Positions 42,812 through 52,326 are shown, numbered from the stretch's first letter. The stretch: 64,000 nt of DNA from Halosolutus halophilus (GCF_022869805.1 NZ_CP094974.1:1736001-1800000), one strand, 5' to 3'. The notes: generated by a model from the sequence alone, not told the origin. Numbers and translations: made by a program.

Positions 42812-43135
42812 ATGAAGCTCGGACTCGTCCTCGAGACGAACGATCCGGAGCGCGTCTGGAACGCGTTCAGGCTCGCGAACACCGCGCTCGACGCCGACCA
42901 CGCGGTCGAGACGTTCCTGCTCGGCGACGGGGTCGTCGCTCCCGACCTCGACCACGAGAAGTTCAATCCGCACGGCGTGATGCTGAAGTACACCCGGAAC
43001 GGGGGCGAACTGGTCGCCTGCGGGACGTGCCTGGACTCGCGCGACCTCGCGGCCGACGACCTCCGGCCGCGCGGGACGATGGGTGACCTGCTCTCGATCG
43101 TCGAGGACGCGGACGAGGTCCTGACGATCGGGTGA
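42812..43135 (+). CDS. DsrE/DsrF-like sulfur-relay family protein
   Basis: 107 residues. MKLGLVLETNDPERVWNAFRLANTAL and VETFLLGDGVVAPDL are the DsrE fold; the conserved Cys pair is in ACGTCLDSRDL. Members carry persulfide sulfur or act as small binding proteins. Sits 102 bp after the preceding gene. Sulfur partner unknown. Confidence 0.83.
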   Translation: MKLGLVLETNDPERVWNAFRLANTALDADHAVETFLLGDGVVAPDLDHEKFNPHGVMLKYTRNGGELVACGTCLDSRDLAADDLRPRGTMGDLLSIVEDADEVLTIG

Positions 43136-43204
43136 GCGCGCCGAGAGGGGCGCGAGTACGCGATCGCGTTCGAATCAGCCGACGGGCCGGATTTTGCCCC
43201 CGAT

Positions 43205-44554
43205 TCACGCCGATTCGTGGGGCCAGGTCTGGATCGCGTCGTAGTTGCCGGGGGTCACAGGTCCGTCGAGGAGCGGATCGTCGCTCCCGTCCATCCACTC
43301 GTAGAGCTGTCGCGAGAGGTCGCGGCGGGCGTCCTGGTATCGCGGTTCGAACGCCACGTTCTCGTCTTCCTGTGGCGCGTTCCGGAGGTCGTACAGCTCC
43401 TCGTACGGCCTCGGGGGGACGCCGTACGTCTCGCGGACCTCGCGACCGGCTTCGCTGGCGAAGATGTCCTTCGTGAGGTAGACCGCGGGCAGGTCCCAGA
43501 AGTTCCGGATGTACTTGTACCGCTCCGTCCGGATCGCCCGGACCGGGTTGTACAGGTCGTGCCAGGTCATCTCGGCGAATACCCGATCGCGCGGCTCGTA
43601 CCCGTCGTCGGTCAGAAGCGGCAGGAAACTCCGGCCGTCGAGGTCGTCCGGCACGCCGATCCCGAGTAGTTCGAGCAGCGTCGGGAGCACGTCGACGTTG
43701 CTCACGAGTTGCTCGTACCGTCGCCCGCCGTCTGCGACGTCGGGATAGCGAACGACCAACGTCGCCTCGATCCCGGGGTCGTAACAGCTCCCCTTCGCGA
43801 GCGGGAAGGCGATGCCGTGTTCCGTCGTGAAGACCACGACCGTGTCGTCGGCGAGTCCGGCGTCCTCGAGCGCCGCGAGGATCGTCTCGACCCCGTCGTC
43901 GACCGCCCGGACCATCCCGTGCATCTCCGCCAGGTCCTGTCTGATTCCCCGTCGGTCCGGGAGGTACGTGAGCGGCCGGACCTCGTCGGGGTCGTCGGTG
44001 TCGTAGCGGTCGGCGTCGAAGCCGAACCGGCCGTTCTCCTCCTCGACCCGGTGGCACTCGAAGAACCCGATCGACGCGAAAAACGGCTCCTCGTATCCGC
44101 CTCGTTCGAGAAACGACGAGACGACGGCCGAGACGGCCTGTGCCCGGTTCGTCTGGTGGACCGACGGCGACACACCCGGAAACAGGTTCCCCTCCGAGTG
44201 GATGTGGTCGTACCCCAGATCGTCGGTGTCCTGCGTGACGTGTTGCAGGCCGAAGAGGTGGGTCTCGTAACCGGCGTCGTCGAGGTAGTGTGGGAGGATC
44301 CGCTCGTCCTCGTGGAACTCCCAGTGCGTGTGTGCGAGCCCCATCAGCCCGTTCACGTGGGGGTATCGGCCGGTCATGAGGCTCCCGCGACTCGGCGAAC
44401 ACTGGGGTGCCGTCGCGAAGTGGTTCTCGAAGAGGACGCCGTCGGCCGCCAGCGCGTCGATCGCCGGCGTCTCGACGTCGACACCGTAACAGCCGAGGTG
44501 CCGGCCGAGGTCGTGGCAGTGGATCAGGAGCACGTTCGGTCGCGAACCGTCCAT
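43205..44554 (-). CDS. Sulfatase (type I, formylglycine class)
   Basis: 449 residues. Metal ligands start in NVLLIHCHDLGRHLGCYG. The maturation motif CSPSR (Cys52, Arg56) would be converted to formylglycine; VVVFTTEHGIAFPLAKGS supplies further ligands. No signal peptide, so cytoplasmic. The family hydrolyses sulfate esters or phosphonate/phosphate esters. No formylglycine-generating enzyme lies in the window. Confidence 0.9.
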   Translation of the reverse strand: MDGSRPNVLLIHCHDLGRHLGCYGVDVETPAIDALAADGVLFENHFATAPQCSPSRGSLMTGRYPHVNGLMGLAHTHWEFHEDERILPHYLDDAGYETHLFGLQHVTQDTDDLGYDHIHSEGNLFPGVSPSVHQTNRAQAVSAVVSSFLERGGYEEPFFASIGFFECHRVEEENGRFGFDADRYDTDDPDEVRPLTYLPDRRGIRQDLAEMHGMVRAVDDGVETILAALEDAGLADDTVVVFTTEHGIAFPLAKGSCYDPGIEATLVVRYPDVADGGRRYEQLVSNVDVLPTLLELLGIGVPDDLDGRSFLPLLTDDGYEPRDRVFAEMTWHDLYNPVRAIRTERYKYIRNFWDLPAVYLTKDIFASEAGREVRETYGVPPRPYEELYDLRNAPQEDENVAFEPRYQDARRDLSRQLYEWMDGSDDPLLDGPVTPGNYDAIQTWPHESA

Positions 44555-44739
44555 GAGTCCGTCACTACCATGACCGATCGGATAAGTGTTGGAGGGTACA
44601 CGTGCTGGCGGTGCCGGTTTCGCCAGGCTCGCGTCGTCTCCGAACGTTCAGCGCCGCTCCACGCAGTTTTAAGTCGATCGGCCGCCCGGTGAACGATGAT
44701 GATGGATCGGACGCCTCGAACGCCGCGGAGGGGAGTCGC

Positions 44740-45747
44740 GTGATCGCCGAACTGGATTTGCTCGTCAGACTCAACGACTACGATCGCCCACAGGACGTCG
44801 CCGACCGGGCCGTCCAGGCCGAGGAACTGGGCTTCGATCGCGTCTCGATGGGCGAGACGACGGGCTGGAACATCGTCCCGCCGCTGACGCTCGTCGCGGA
44901 CCGCACCGACGAACTCGGCGTCTCGAACGACGTCATCTCGCCGTTCGGGCGGTCGCCGGCGATGCTCGCACAGACTGCGCTGACGCTGCACGACGCCGCC
45001 GACGGCCGGTTCCGGTTCGGACTCGGGCCGAGTTCGCCGGCGATCACCGAACGCTGGCACGGCGAATCGTTCGATCGGCCGCTGCGGCGCACGCGGGAGG
45101 CGATCGAGGTGATCCGGACGGTCTACGAGGAGGGCAATCCCGCCTACGAGGGCGACATCTTCGAGATTCAGGGGCTGAACTACGAACGCGAGGTTCCCGA
45201 ATCTCCGCCGCCGATCGACCTCGGAACGCTCGGCCCGAAGGCGACGGAGATGGCGGGCCGGTTCGGCGACGGCTGGGCGCCCCAGATGTTCACGAAAGAC
45301 GGCCTCGCGGATCGACTCGAGGATCTGGAGCGCGGTGCCGACCTCGCCGGCAAGGATCTCTCGGACCTGCGCGTCAGTCCGATTGTCCGCGGGATCGCCG
45401 CCGAGGACCGCGAGCGCGCCCGCGAACTGGCGCGCGGAACGATCGCGTTTATGCTCGGAGCCTACGGGCCTTACTACGGCGATTCGGTCGCCGAACAGGG
45501 GTATCCCGACGTCGTCGCGGACGTCCGGGCGGCGTGGCGGGAACGCGACACGAATGCCATGGCCGCGAGACTGCCGGATGAGGTGCTCGACGACCTCGCA
45601 CCGGCCGGGACACCCGACGAGGTTCGCGAGTGGGTCGAAGAGTACGCGGACCTCGAGGGGGTCGACGCCGTGCGGGTCGGGTTCGTCGACGGGATGACCG
45701 ACGCGGACAAGGAGACCACGATGGAGGCACTCGCCGAACTGGTGTAA
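44740..45747 (+). CDS. LLM-class F420-dependent oxidoreductase
   Basis: 335 residues from the GTG at 44740; GGAGGGG at about 44727-44733, some 7 nt upstream, is a strong ribosome binding site and decides this start over the upstream GTG at 44689. Luciferase-like TIM barrel: RAVQAEELGFDRVSMGE, then RFRFGLGPSSPAITERWHGESF and LNYEREVPESPPPIDLGTLGPKATEMAGRFGDGW. Resembles methylene-tetrahydromethanopterin reductase-like enzymes that use coenzyme F420. Substrate unknown. Convergent with the wHTH regulator, 14 bp apart. Confidence 0.88.
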   Translation: MIAELDLLVRLNDYDRPQDVADRAVQAEELGFDRVSMGETTGWNIVPPLTLVADRTDELGVSNDVISPFGRSPAMLAQTALTLHDAADGRFRFGLGPSSPAITERWHGESFDRPLRRTREAIEVIRTVYEEGNPAYEGDIFEIQGLNYEREVPESPPPIDLGTLGPKATEMAGRFGDGWAPQMFTKDGLADRLEDLERGADLAGKDLSDLRVSPIVRGIAAEDRERARELARGTIAFMLGAYGPYYGDSVAEQGYPDVVADVRAAWRERDTNAMAARLPDEVLDDLAPAGTPDEVREWVEEYADLEGVDAVRVGFVDGMTDADKETTMEALAELV

Positions 45748-45761
45748 GTCGCGATTCGGCG

Positions 45762-46556
45762 CTAGTCCGTGAGTTCGCTCGCCTCGAGCGGCCGCGCGTC
45801 CCCCCAGTATCCCTCGTGGAGTTCGAGCGCCCAGTCTCGAACCGTCTCGTCGTCGGTTTCGAGTGACGCCTGCAACATGCCGTCGTCGTCGCGGACCAGC
45901 ATGTTCACGACCCCGTCGGCCACGGTCACGGCGAGGGGCACGTCCCCGTCGTGGATCCGGACGTCCGCGTTTGCTGCCGTCGTGAGGTCTCGAAGGCGTC
46001 GTCGCAACACCGCGTCCTCGGCGACCGGTTCGATCGCGCTCGCCGAGAAGACCCCCTCGAACGTCCCCCCTTCTTCGACCGTGCGTTCGCGGACGCCCTC
46101 GAGCGTGCGCTCGTTGAACGCGTGGGAGACGACGCGGACCCGATCGGCGTGGCTGACGAGATCCGTCACGCGTCGTACTGGCGCACTCGGTCTCGTCTGG
46201 CTCGGGACGACGATCGTCGCGTCCCGAAGCCGTCGCAGATCGAACGTCATCGCCTCCTCGGGGAGCCACGCGGCGATGTCGCGGAGCTTCAACTCAGTCT
46301 CGAGGATGTCGTAGAGGTCCGTGATCCCGTCGGCCACGAGGCGGCCGGTCGCCGTCGCCTCGTACTCGTCACCGGTCCGGCTGATCCAGTTTCGATCGTC
46401 GAAGTCCCGGAGCACCCGACCGAGCGTCGGCTGCGACGCGTCCGTGATTTCCGCGAGTTCCCGTCGCGTCCGGGGCGTGGCACTGACGGCGTTCAGCACG
46501 TCGATCCGATTCCCCGACAGCGCGAGAAACTCGATCTCCTCGAGAATCCCGTCCAT
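45762..46556 (-). CDS. Winged-helix transcriptional regulator (haloarchaeal, MarR/ArsR-like HTH)
   Basis: 264 residues. N-terminal wHTH (NRIDVLNAVSATPRTRRELAEITDASQPTLGRVLRDFDDRNWI), then a long alpha/beta C-terminal domain with ATIVVPSQTRPSAPVRRVTDLV, typical of a haloarchaeal regulator family with a ligand domain. Likely autoregulated through the TTCAC-TCC-GTGAA palindrome upstream. Convergent with the F420-type enzyme. Confidence 0.83.
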   Translation of the reverse strand: MDGILEEIEFLALSGNRIDVLNAVSATPRTRRELAEITDASQPTLGRVLRDFDDRNWISRTGDEYEATATGRLVADGITDLYDILETELKLRDIAAWLPEEAMTFDLRRLRDATIVVPSQTRPSAPVRRVTDLVSHADRVRVVSHAFNERTLEGVRERTVEEGGTFEGVFSASAIEPVAEDAVLRRRLRDLTTAANADVRIHDGDVPLAVTVADGVVNMLVRDDDGMLQASLETDDETVRDWALELHEGYWGDARPLEASELTD

Positions 46557-46606
46557 ACCGGGGACTCACTCCGATCGGAGAAGTGTGTTTCGGAGGGTGA
46601 ATACTT

Positions 46607-46675
46607 TTCACTCCGTGAACGAGCGTCGGTCCAGGAAACGCTGCCACGGGAACGCCCATTTTCTTTCCGTGAACG
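46607..46675. promoter_or_regulatory. Palindrome and direct repeat upstream of wHTH gene
   Basis: TTCAC-TCC-GTGAA (46607-46619) is a perfect inverted repeat 51 bp upstream of the regulator start. TCCGTGAACG occurs at 46612-46621 and again at 46666-46675 near TATA-like GTTATATG for the divergent transporter. Probably one regulator controls both genes. Confidence 0.5.
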
Positions 46676-46801
46676 CCTTTCTGAATTATGTTATATGGCT
46701 CGGTCCCTTCCGTTCTCGTAACCAATGATCTACGATCGACGCCCGGCCGTCCACGGTAGTCCCCGGTGGACAGTGCCGTCCCCGGAGGTGTTGGCCCGCC
46801 A

Positions 46802-47779
46802 GTGAACCGTCGGACGATCGCCTTCTTCGTCCTGTCGAGCCTGTTCTTCGGCGGGACGTTCGTCGCGGCCAAGGCCGGACTCGAATACTTCCCGCCCCTG
46901 CTGTTCGTCGCCCTCCGGTTCGACGTCGCGGCCGTCGTCCTGCTGAGCTACGTCCTCGCCACGTCCACGCGGGACGACCTGCTCCCGTCGACCCGGGGCG
47001 ACGTCACGGGAATCTTCGCGACCGGCGTGCTCGTGATCGGCCTGACGAACGCCCTGCTGTTCGTCGGCCAGCAGTACGCCACCAGCGCCGTCGCCGCGAT
47101 CGTCTTCAGCCTCAACCCGATCCTGACCCCGGTGTTCGCGGCCGTCCTCCTTTCGGACGAACGGCTCTCGGCCCGCGGCGCGATCGGGATGGGGCTCGGC
47201 CTCCTCGGCGTCGCGCTCGTGGTCAGCCCTGACCCCGCGACGCTGGCCGGCGGCGACGCCGTCGGCAAAGCCATCCTGTTCGCGGGCGCGATTAGCGCGG
47301 CGCTCGGTGCCGTGCTCATCCGGCGGGCCGAGCCCACCCTCACGAGTACGGTCCGGATCGCGTGGGGACTCCCCCTGGCCGCACTGCTCACCCACGGCTT
47401 CGCCTGGTCCGCCGGCGAATCGACGGCGACGATCGCGTGGACGCCGGCGGCCGTCCTGTCGCTCGGCTACGTCGCCGTCGTCGCGGGCGTGCTCGCGTAC
47501 ATCGCTTACTTCGCCCTCCTCGACTCGGCGGGTGCGATCCGATCGAACCTCGTCTTCTACGTCGTCCCGGTTGTCTCGACGATCGGGGGCTGGGCCCTGC
47601 TCGGTGAGTCGATCGCACCGCTCGCGGTGGTCGGTTTCCTGACGATCTTCGCCGGCTTCGCGGTGCTAGGTACCGAGTCGATCGACGTCCGGCCGCGACT
47701 TCCCGACCTGCCTGCGAGGTTCCGAACGATCGAGGATCAACCCCCGCAGGAGGAACCGAGAGGGTTCAGGTCGGACTGA
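46802..47779 (+). CDS. EamA/DMT-family transporter
   Basis: 325 residues from the GTG at 46802 (GTG at 46766 is the alternative); GGAGGTG about 18 nt upstream could act as ribosome binding site. Ten hydrophobic helices in two EamA repeats: FFVLSSLFFGGTFVAAKAGL...ALRFDVAAVVLL, and VVAGVLAYIAYFALLDSAGAIRSN...PVVSTIGGWALLGE. The family moves small metabolites across the membrane. Divergent from the wHTH regulator, with a shared intergenic region. Confidence 0.9.
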   Translation: MNRRTIAFFVLSSLFFGGTFVAAKAGLEYFPPLLFVALRFDVAAVVLLSYVLATSTRDDLLPSTRGDVTGIFATGVLVIGLTNALLFVGQQYATSAVAAIVFSLNPILTPVFAAVLLSDERLSARGAIGMGLGLLGVALVVSPDPATLAGGDAVGKAILFAGAISAALGAVLIRRAEPTLTSTVRIAWGLPLAALLTHGFAWSAGESTATIAWTPAAVLSLGYVAVVAGVLAYIAYFALLDSAGAIRSNLVFYVVPVVSTIGGWALLGESIAPLAVVGFLTIFAGFAVLGTESIDVRPRLPDLPARFRTIEDQPPQEEPRGFRSD

Positions 47780-47956
47780 CCGTCCAGGGTCCCGGGTCGG
47801 AGACGGCGTTCGATCGAGAGTTATCATAGCTCCCACTCGGTGAGAGGACAGCCAGCTCTCGTGATCAGTACAGACTGAGAATGTAACGTGATTTTCTCTA
47901 CTGAGACTAACGGGATTAATAATGACGTACCCGAAATACCTACGAGGGGGTCACAG

Positions 47957-48094
47957 ATGGGGGTGCTCAAAGCGCTGCGAAAAACCAGCAATACAGAGCT
48001 GTACGAGTGTCGAAACTGCGGCGAAAAACTCGCAGAAGACGTCGACGAATGTCCCAACTGTAAGTGGCAAGAGATTGCTCACTACGAATTCTGA
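47957..48094 (+). CDS. Rubrerythrin-like zinc-ribbon microprotein
   Basis: 45 residues from the ATG at 47957, with GAGGGGG just upstream as a ribosome binding site. LYECRNCGEKLAEDVDECPNC is a rubredoxin-like CxxC...CxxC ribbon; ends IAHYEF. A frequent haloarchaeal microprotein family (rubrerythrin-like domain). Role unknown. Confidence 0.78.
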   Translation: MGVLKALRKTSNTELYECRNCGEKLAEDVDECPNCKWQEIAHYEF

Positions 48095-48314
48095 ACGCTC
48101 CAAACAGGAATTTAGAGGGAACGAGTTTCCCTTGCCAAATTTGATATACACCTAAACAAGTACCGAGTTCTATTTGCGCCTTCTATTCAACACCGAGTGA
48201 CTCGACGACCGAAATGGTGTCAGAACTAGCGAACCGAAGACACCGTTTGCCTTCCTCACAGTCCGATGACCGACCTGATACGATTATCGTTGAGCGTAAC
48301 GTACTATCCCCGCC

Positions 48315-49118
48315 ATGCCTGTCAGCCAGTGTAACGGTGCGGGCCTCTATTACGAAGAGTACGGCGAGGGCCGTCCGATCGTCTTTCTCCACGGGGTGTG
48401 GGCGGGGCTCAGGTTCTTCGAGTCGCAGTTGACCGGGCTATCGAACGACTACCGGACGATTGCCGTCGACTTCAGAGGACACGGTCGGTCCGAAAAAACG
48501 CATGGTGGACATACCCTCTCACAGTACGCCCGAGATATCCGTGCTTTCCTCGAACGACGAGAACTCGACGACGTCGTTCTGGCCGGATGGTCGATGGGTG
48601 CGCTCGTTTCGTGGGAGTACGTCGATCAGTTCGGTTCCGATCGGGTCGGGGCGCTGGTCAATATCGACATGGAGCCAGCACCGTTCCGCTGGGAAGATAG
48701 CGAACACGGCACCTACGATGCCGAGCGCCTCAAAGAGATCACGACCAGCATCCAGACGGACCACGTAAGCTTTATCGAACGAATCGCAGAGCCCGTTCTC
48801 AAAGAGCCACCGTCCGCGGAGCAACGAACGCTGATATTTGAAGAGCTATCCCGCTGTCCGCCGCCGATCAAGAGCACGATCATCACGGATACGACGATTT
48901 GCGACTACCGGGACGTGCTTCCCGAGATCGACGTCCCGACGTTAGTATGCGCCGGTGCCGACGAGAAGTGGCGGAGCGTTCCAGCCGTCGAATATGCGGC
49001 AGACCTCGTTCCGAACGCCAGATTCGAACTGTTCGAGGAGAGCGGACACTGTCTCACGATCGAGGAACCCGACCGGTTCAATCGGGTGCTGAGCGATTTC
49101 GTCGACTCGCTTCGATGA
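48315..49118 (+). CDS. Alpha/beta-hydrolase
   Basis: 267 residues. Oxyanion-hole segment FLHGVWAG, nucleophile Ser93 in GWSMGA, catalytic His in ESGHCLTIEEP near the C-terminus and Asp before it in the VPTLVCAGADEKW region. Complete catalytic triad; resembles esterase/haloperoxidase-like enzymes. Substrate unknown. Slightly lower GC than the flanks. Confidence 0.9.
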   Translation: MPVSQCNGAGLYYEEYGEGRPIVFLHGVWAGLRFFESQLTGLSNDYRTIAVDFRGHGRSEKTHGGHTLSQYARDIRAFLERRELDDVVLAGWSMGALVSWEYVDQFGSDRVGALVNIDMEPAPFRWEDSEHGTYDAERLKEITTSIQTDHVSFIERIAEPVLKEPPSAEQRTLIFEELSRCPPPIKSTIITDTTICDYRDVLPEIDVPTLVCAGADEKWRSVPAVEYAADLVPNARFELFEESGHCLTIEEPDRFNRVLSDFVDSLR

Positions 49119-49207
49119 ATACGCCCCGAGTTCACCACGACGGCCTCGCGTAGTTCGACCCGCCTCGTCGCATCGATCACTACAGGTGCGAACTCGGCGT
49201 CGACCCG

Positions 49208-49710
49208 TTACTTGTCGTATCCGGGAATCGAGATGGAGGTCCCGGCGTCGTTTATATCGACCCAGAGGTCGCCGGCGTGCTTTCCGACGACTTCGAATTG
49301 AAAGTTCTCTCCGCGCTGAACTACCGAATTGAACGACGCAACTTCGCGGTCGGCGTGACGCTTCGAGGCCGTAGTCGGGCTGCAGACGCCAGCCCCTGTG
49401 TCCAGTTCCTGAACTGCCGTCGTGGGTTCGCCGTCGGCAGGCGCGTCAACGGGGCCTAAGACGGGACGTTCGGGATCCTCGTCTCGAGGGCCACAGACCA
49501 GCGTCAGCCGCAATGGCATCGTCTCCCCGTGTCGCTCCGAACGACGATTCGTTCGAGGGGCGTTTTCGAGGCGGACTCCGTGGTGTCATCGTTGGCAGAG
49601 AGGCCGGAACAGCCGGACAATGCGGTCAGCATCGTCACTCCTCCGGCAAAGTACCTCTCCGCGACGTGGTCGGGGATCGTTCGACCACGACGATTCAGTA
49701 GCGTGTACAC
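49208..49710 (-). pseudogene. Frameshifted lipoprotein gene
   Basis: The upstream frame reads a hydrophobic segment with lipobox LSGC (TMLTALSGCSGL) and continues ...KTPLERIVVRSDTG, then hits a stop after GRRCHCG. The -1-shifted frame continues PLRLTLVCGPRD...EVASFNSVVQRGENFQFEVVGKHAGDLWVDINDAGTSISIPGYDK. Restoring one base near 49519-49523 would give SDTGETMPLRL and a single ~165-residue lipoprotein. Start (GTG at 49710) is uncertain. Product was probably a membrane-anchored beta-sandwich protein; function unknown. Confidence 0.75.
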
Positions 49711-49891
49711 TGGTTAAAAATATCGTCTGTCACTCTCTGCGCTACGTACCGAACGATTCGATCCGATCGCGAGTACGCCCGGCGTTGCATCCCGCCCGCT
49801 TTCAGTACGAACGCGCAAACACCGTCGGTGGCCGATAGCGCTCTCGTCGTTCGATAGGCGTCCCTTCTCCCGGACGCGTTCGGGATCGATC

Positions 49892-51013
49892 CTACCGAAC
49901 CGCCCGCGTCGCGTCGTCGATGATTTCGAGGGCCTCTTTCAACTCCTCCGTGCTCGTCGCGTACGAGAGGCGGGCGTACCCCTCGCCGTTCGCGCCGAAG
50001 GCGTCACCGGGGACGACGATGACGTCCCGATCGAGCACTTCCTCACACCAGCCCTCGGGGACCTTCGGCATGACGTAGAACGCGCCCTCCGGTTTCGGGA
50101 CGTCGAGTCCGGCGTCCTCGAGTCCGTCGAGGACGACGTCGCGTCGTCGTTCGAAGGCGTCGACCATCTCCCGTACCGGTTCCTGTGGGCCCGTTAGCGC
50201 CCCCTCGGCGGCGTACTGGGCGGGTGCGGAGGCACAGGCCTGGGCGTACTGGTGGACCCGGAGCATCCGTTCGATCCGACGATTCGACGCGACCACCCAG
50301 CCGAGTCGCCAGCCGGTCATCGAGTAGGTCTTCGAGCACGCGCTGACGACGACGACGTTGTCCGTCTCGGCGAACTCGAACGGCGATCGGTGGTCGCCCT
50401 CGAAGACGATGTGCTCGTACACCTCGTCGGAGAGACAGAGCACGTCGTGTTCGTCGGCGATGCGAGCGAACTCCCGCATGTCGGCCTCGCTCTGGACGGC
50501 CCCGGTCGGGTTCGCGGGGCTGTTGACGACGAACGCTGCGGTCTCGTCTGTGATAGCCTCCTCGACGGTCGCCGGATCGAGGGTGAGATCGTCGCGAAGC
50601 GGGACCGGTTTCGGCGTCCCGTCGGCGATCCGGGTCAGGGCATCGTAGGAGACGAAGCCCGGGTCGGGGAAGATCACTTCCTCGTCCGGGTCGACGTGGG
50701 CCTCGAGGACGAGGTGCAGCGCCTCGCTTCCGCCGGCGGTGGCGATGACGTCCCCGGGATCGATCCCGATGTCGTAGTCGCGGTCGTACTTCGCCGCGAT
50801 CGCTTCCCGGAGCGACCGAGTCCCCTTGTTCGAGGTGTAGGCGTCGGTCAGTCCGTCCTCGATCGCGTCGATCGCCTCGCGGCGGGCGTGCTCGGGAGTG
50901 GGAAAGTCCGGCTGGCCGAGACCGAGGTTGATCGCGTCCTCGCTCGCGGCTTCGAAGACTTCACGGATGCCGCTGATCGACACCTGTTCGACCCGGGCTG
51001 CAAATTCCGTCAT
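49892..51013 (-). CDS. Class I/II PLP aminotransferase (aspartate-type)
   Basis: 373 residues from the ATG at 51013. INLGLGQPDFPTPEHARREAI at the N-terminus, NSPANPTGAV for the substrate/cofactor site, CLSDEVYEHI and the PLP-Lys in SACSKTYSMTGWRLGW. Catalyses transfer of an amino group between an amino acid and a 2-oxo acid. Similar to archaeal aspartate or aromatic aminotransferases. The longer upstream frame is rejected because the family starts near TEFAARV. Confidence 0.93.
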   Translation of the reverse strand: MTEFAARVEQVSISGIREVFEAASEDAINLGLGQPDFPTPEHARREAIDAIEDGLTDAYTSNKGTRSLREAIAAKYDRDYDIGIDPGDVIATAGGSEALHLVLEAHVDPDEEVIFPDPGFVSYDALTRIADGTPKPVPLRDDLTLDPATVEEAITDETAAFVVNSPANPTGAVQSEADMREFARIADEHDVLCLSDEVYEHIVFEGDHRSPFEFAETDNVVVVSACSKTYSMTGWRLGWVVASNRRIERMLRVHQYAQACASAPAQYAAEGALTGPQEPVREMVDAFERRRDVVLDGLEDAGLDVPKPEGAFYVMPKVPEGWCEEVLDRDVIVVPGDAFGANGEGYARLSYATSTEELKEALEIIDDATRAVR

Positions 51014-51102
51014 GCCTAGACGGGTGCGGTGAACCCCGATAACTCTTGATGAATGTGAGGGGTCAGCCAAAACTAATTTATCGTGTCTCGATCATCTCCG
51101 TT

Positions 51103-51768
51103 ATGATGACCACGTCTCGACGCGCGTTTCTCGCCGCAGGAGCAGTAGGCGGACTCTCACTGACAGCGGGATGTCTCGATTTCGTCCGCGGGACCGAACC
51201 GCTCGAGTTCCACGCGGACCGCGTCGCACCGACACAGTCGACGCTCGACGACACGGACTACGAGGAGCGGGAGGTCCGAGAAGAGGCGATCGACGAGAGC
51301 GTCGACGTCGGCGTCGAGCGAGAGGTCAGTGCGTCCGTCTGGCTCTCGACGTACACGAAGACGGTGGGGTACAAGGGCCAACAGATGGAGGCAAGCCTGT
51401 TTGCAGCCATCTCGATACCGTCGATGGAGGTCGCTGGCCGATCGCTCAACCCCCTCGACGACATGACGAACGAGGAACTCCTCGACGAATTCCTCGGCGA
51501 GATGGACGGCGAACACGGCCAAGTCGAGGACGTCGAACACGACGAGTCGTTCACGCTGGAGGTGCTTGACGAGACGCGCGACGTCGACGTCTTCGTCGGC
51601 GAAACCGAGATCTACGGCGAGCGCGTCGACGTCGAACTCAGGATGACCTCGTTCGATCACGAGGGCGACATCCTCGTGTTGCTGGGGAGCTATCCCGAGA
51701 TGCTCGCCGACGAGGGGCCGGCGGTCGAGGAGTTGATGGAGTCGGTCGAACACCCGGTCTCGAACTGA
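51103..51768 (+). CDS. DUF6517 Tat lipoprotein
   Basis: 221 residues from the ATG at 51103 (adjacent ATG at 51106). TTTATC centred ~27 nt before 51106 supports a leaderless start. N-terminus SRRAFLAAGAVGGLSLTAGC carries Tat and lipobox signals. The mature part, with FHADRVAPTQSTLDDTDYEEREV and the later SIPSMEVAGRSLNPLDDM, matches DUF6517, a haloarchaeal lipoprotein family of unknown role. Confidence 0.8.
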   Translation: MMTTSRRAFLAAGAVGGLSLTAGCLDFVRGTEPLEFHADRVAPTQSTLDDTDYEEREVREEAIDESVDVGVEREVSASVWLSTYTKTVGYKGQQMEASLFAAISIPSMEVAGRSLNPLDDMTNEELLDEFLGEMDGEHGQVEDVEHDESFTLEVLDETRDVDVFVGETEIYGERVDVELRMTSFDHEGDILVLLGSYPEMLADEGPAVEELMESVEHPVSN

Positions 51769-51947
51769 GCCAGACACGTCTATATTCGGACCAGGCACGT
51801 CCCGTCATCGGGCACGTCTTGGTTCACACGATTGGCAGTCGTCACACCCGCTCGCAGTGTACAAAAACTCGGACTGTGGGGCGTGTTGGCGTCCTATTAC
51901 TCGCCGGAACCCCGGTCTCGGCACTGACCGACCCGGTCGTCGGGGGG

Positions 51948-52181
51948 CTATCCCTTGCTCCGGACGACGCGCGTCGCTCCCGATCGGGGGTCGATGTGCA
52001 CCCGCCACGCCCCGGACTCGCTCGTCGCGGGAACGATCCAGGTCGATCGCGTGCGGTGGGGCATCGACGTGACGACTGACTCGCAACCGGCGTCCGTTAG
52101 CGTGTCGTAGGCGAGCACGGCGGCTTCTTCTCTGGTCTTGACTCCGGTCGTGTCGTCGTGGCCGGTGAGTGAGTCGGTCAT
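51948..52181 (-). CDS. Small conserved hypothetical protein
   Basis: 77 residues. Contains TREEAAVLAYDTLTDAGCESVVTSM then a strand-rich TWIVPATSESGAWRVHIDPRSGATRVV. Soluble, single domain, no identified family; resembles PepSY-like or small beta proteins only vaguely. Confidence 0.6.
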   Translation of the reverse strand: MTDSLTGHDDTTGVKTREEAAVLAYDTLTDAGCESVVTSMPHRTRSTWIVPATSESGAWRVHIDPRSGATRVVRSKG

Positions 52182-52326
52182 GGTCCTCCACGTGTACGGT
52201 TGTCGTTGTCACCCAAGAAACGATCATTCGGTTCTCGCGGGTTGGGAACGGGATGGACCGGTACAGGTCCCTATATCCCGGTCGGTGCACCCGCCGGTCG
52301 TGACGTCGGCACACGTGTGCGGACAG

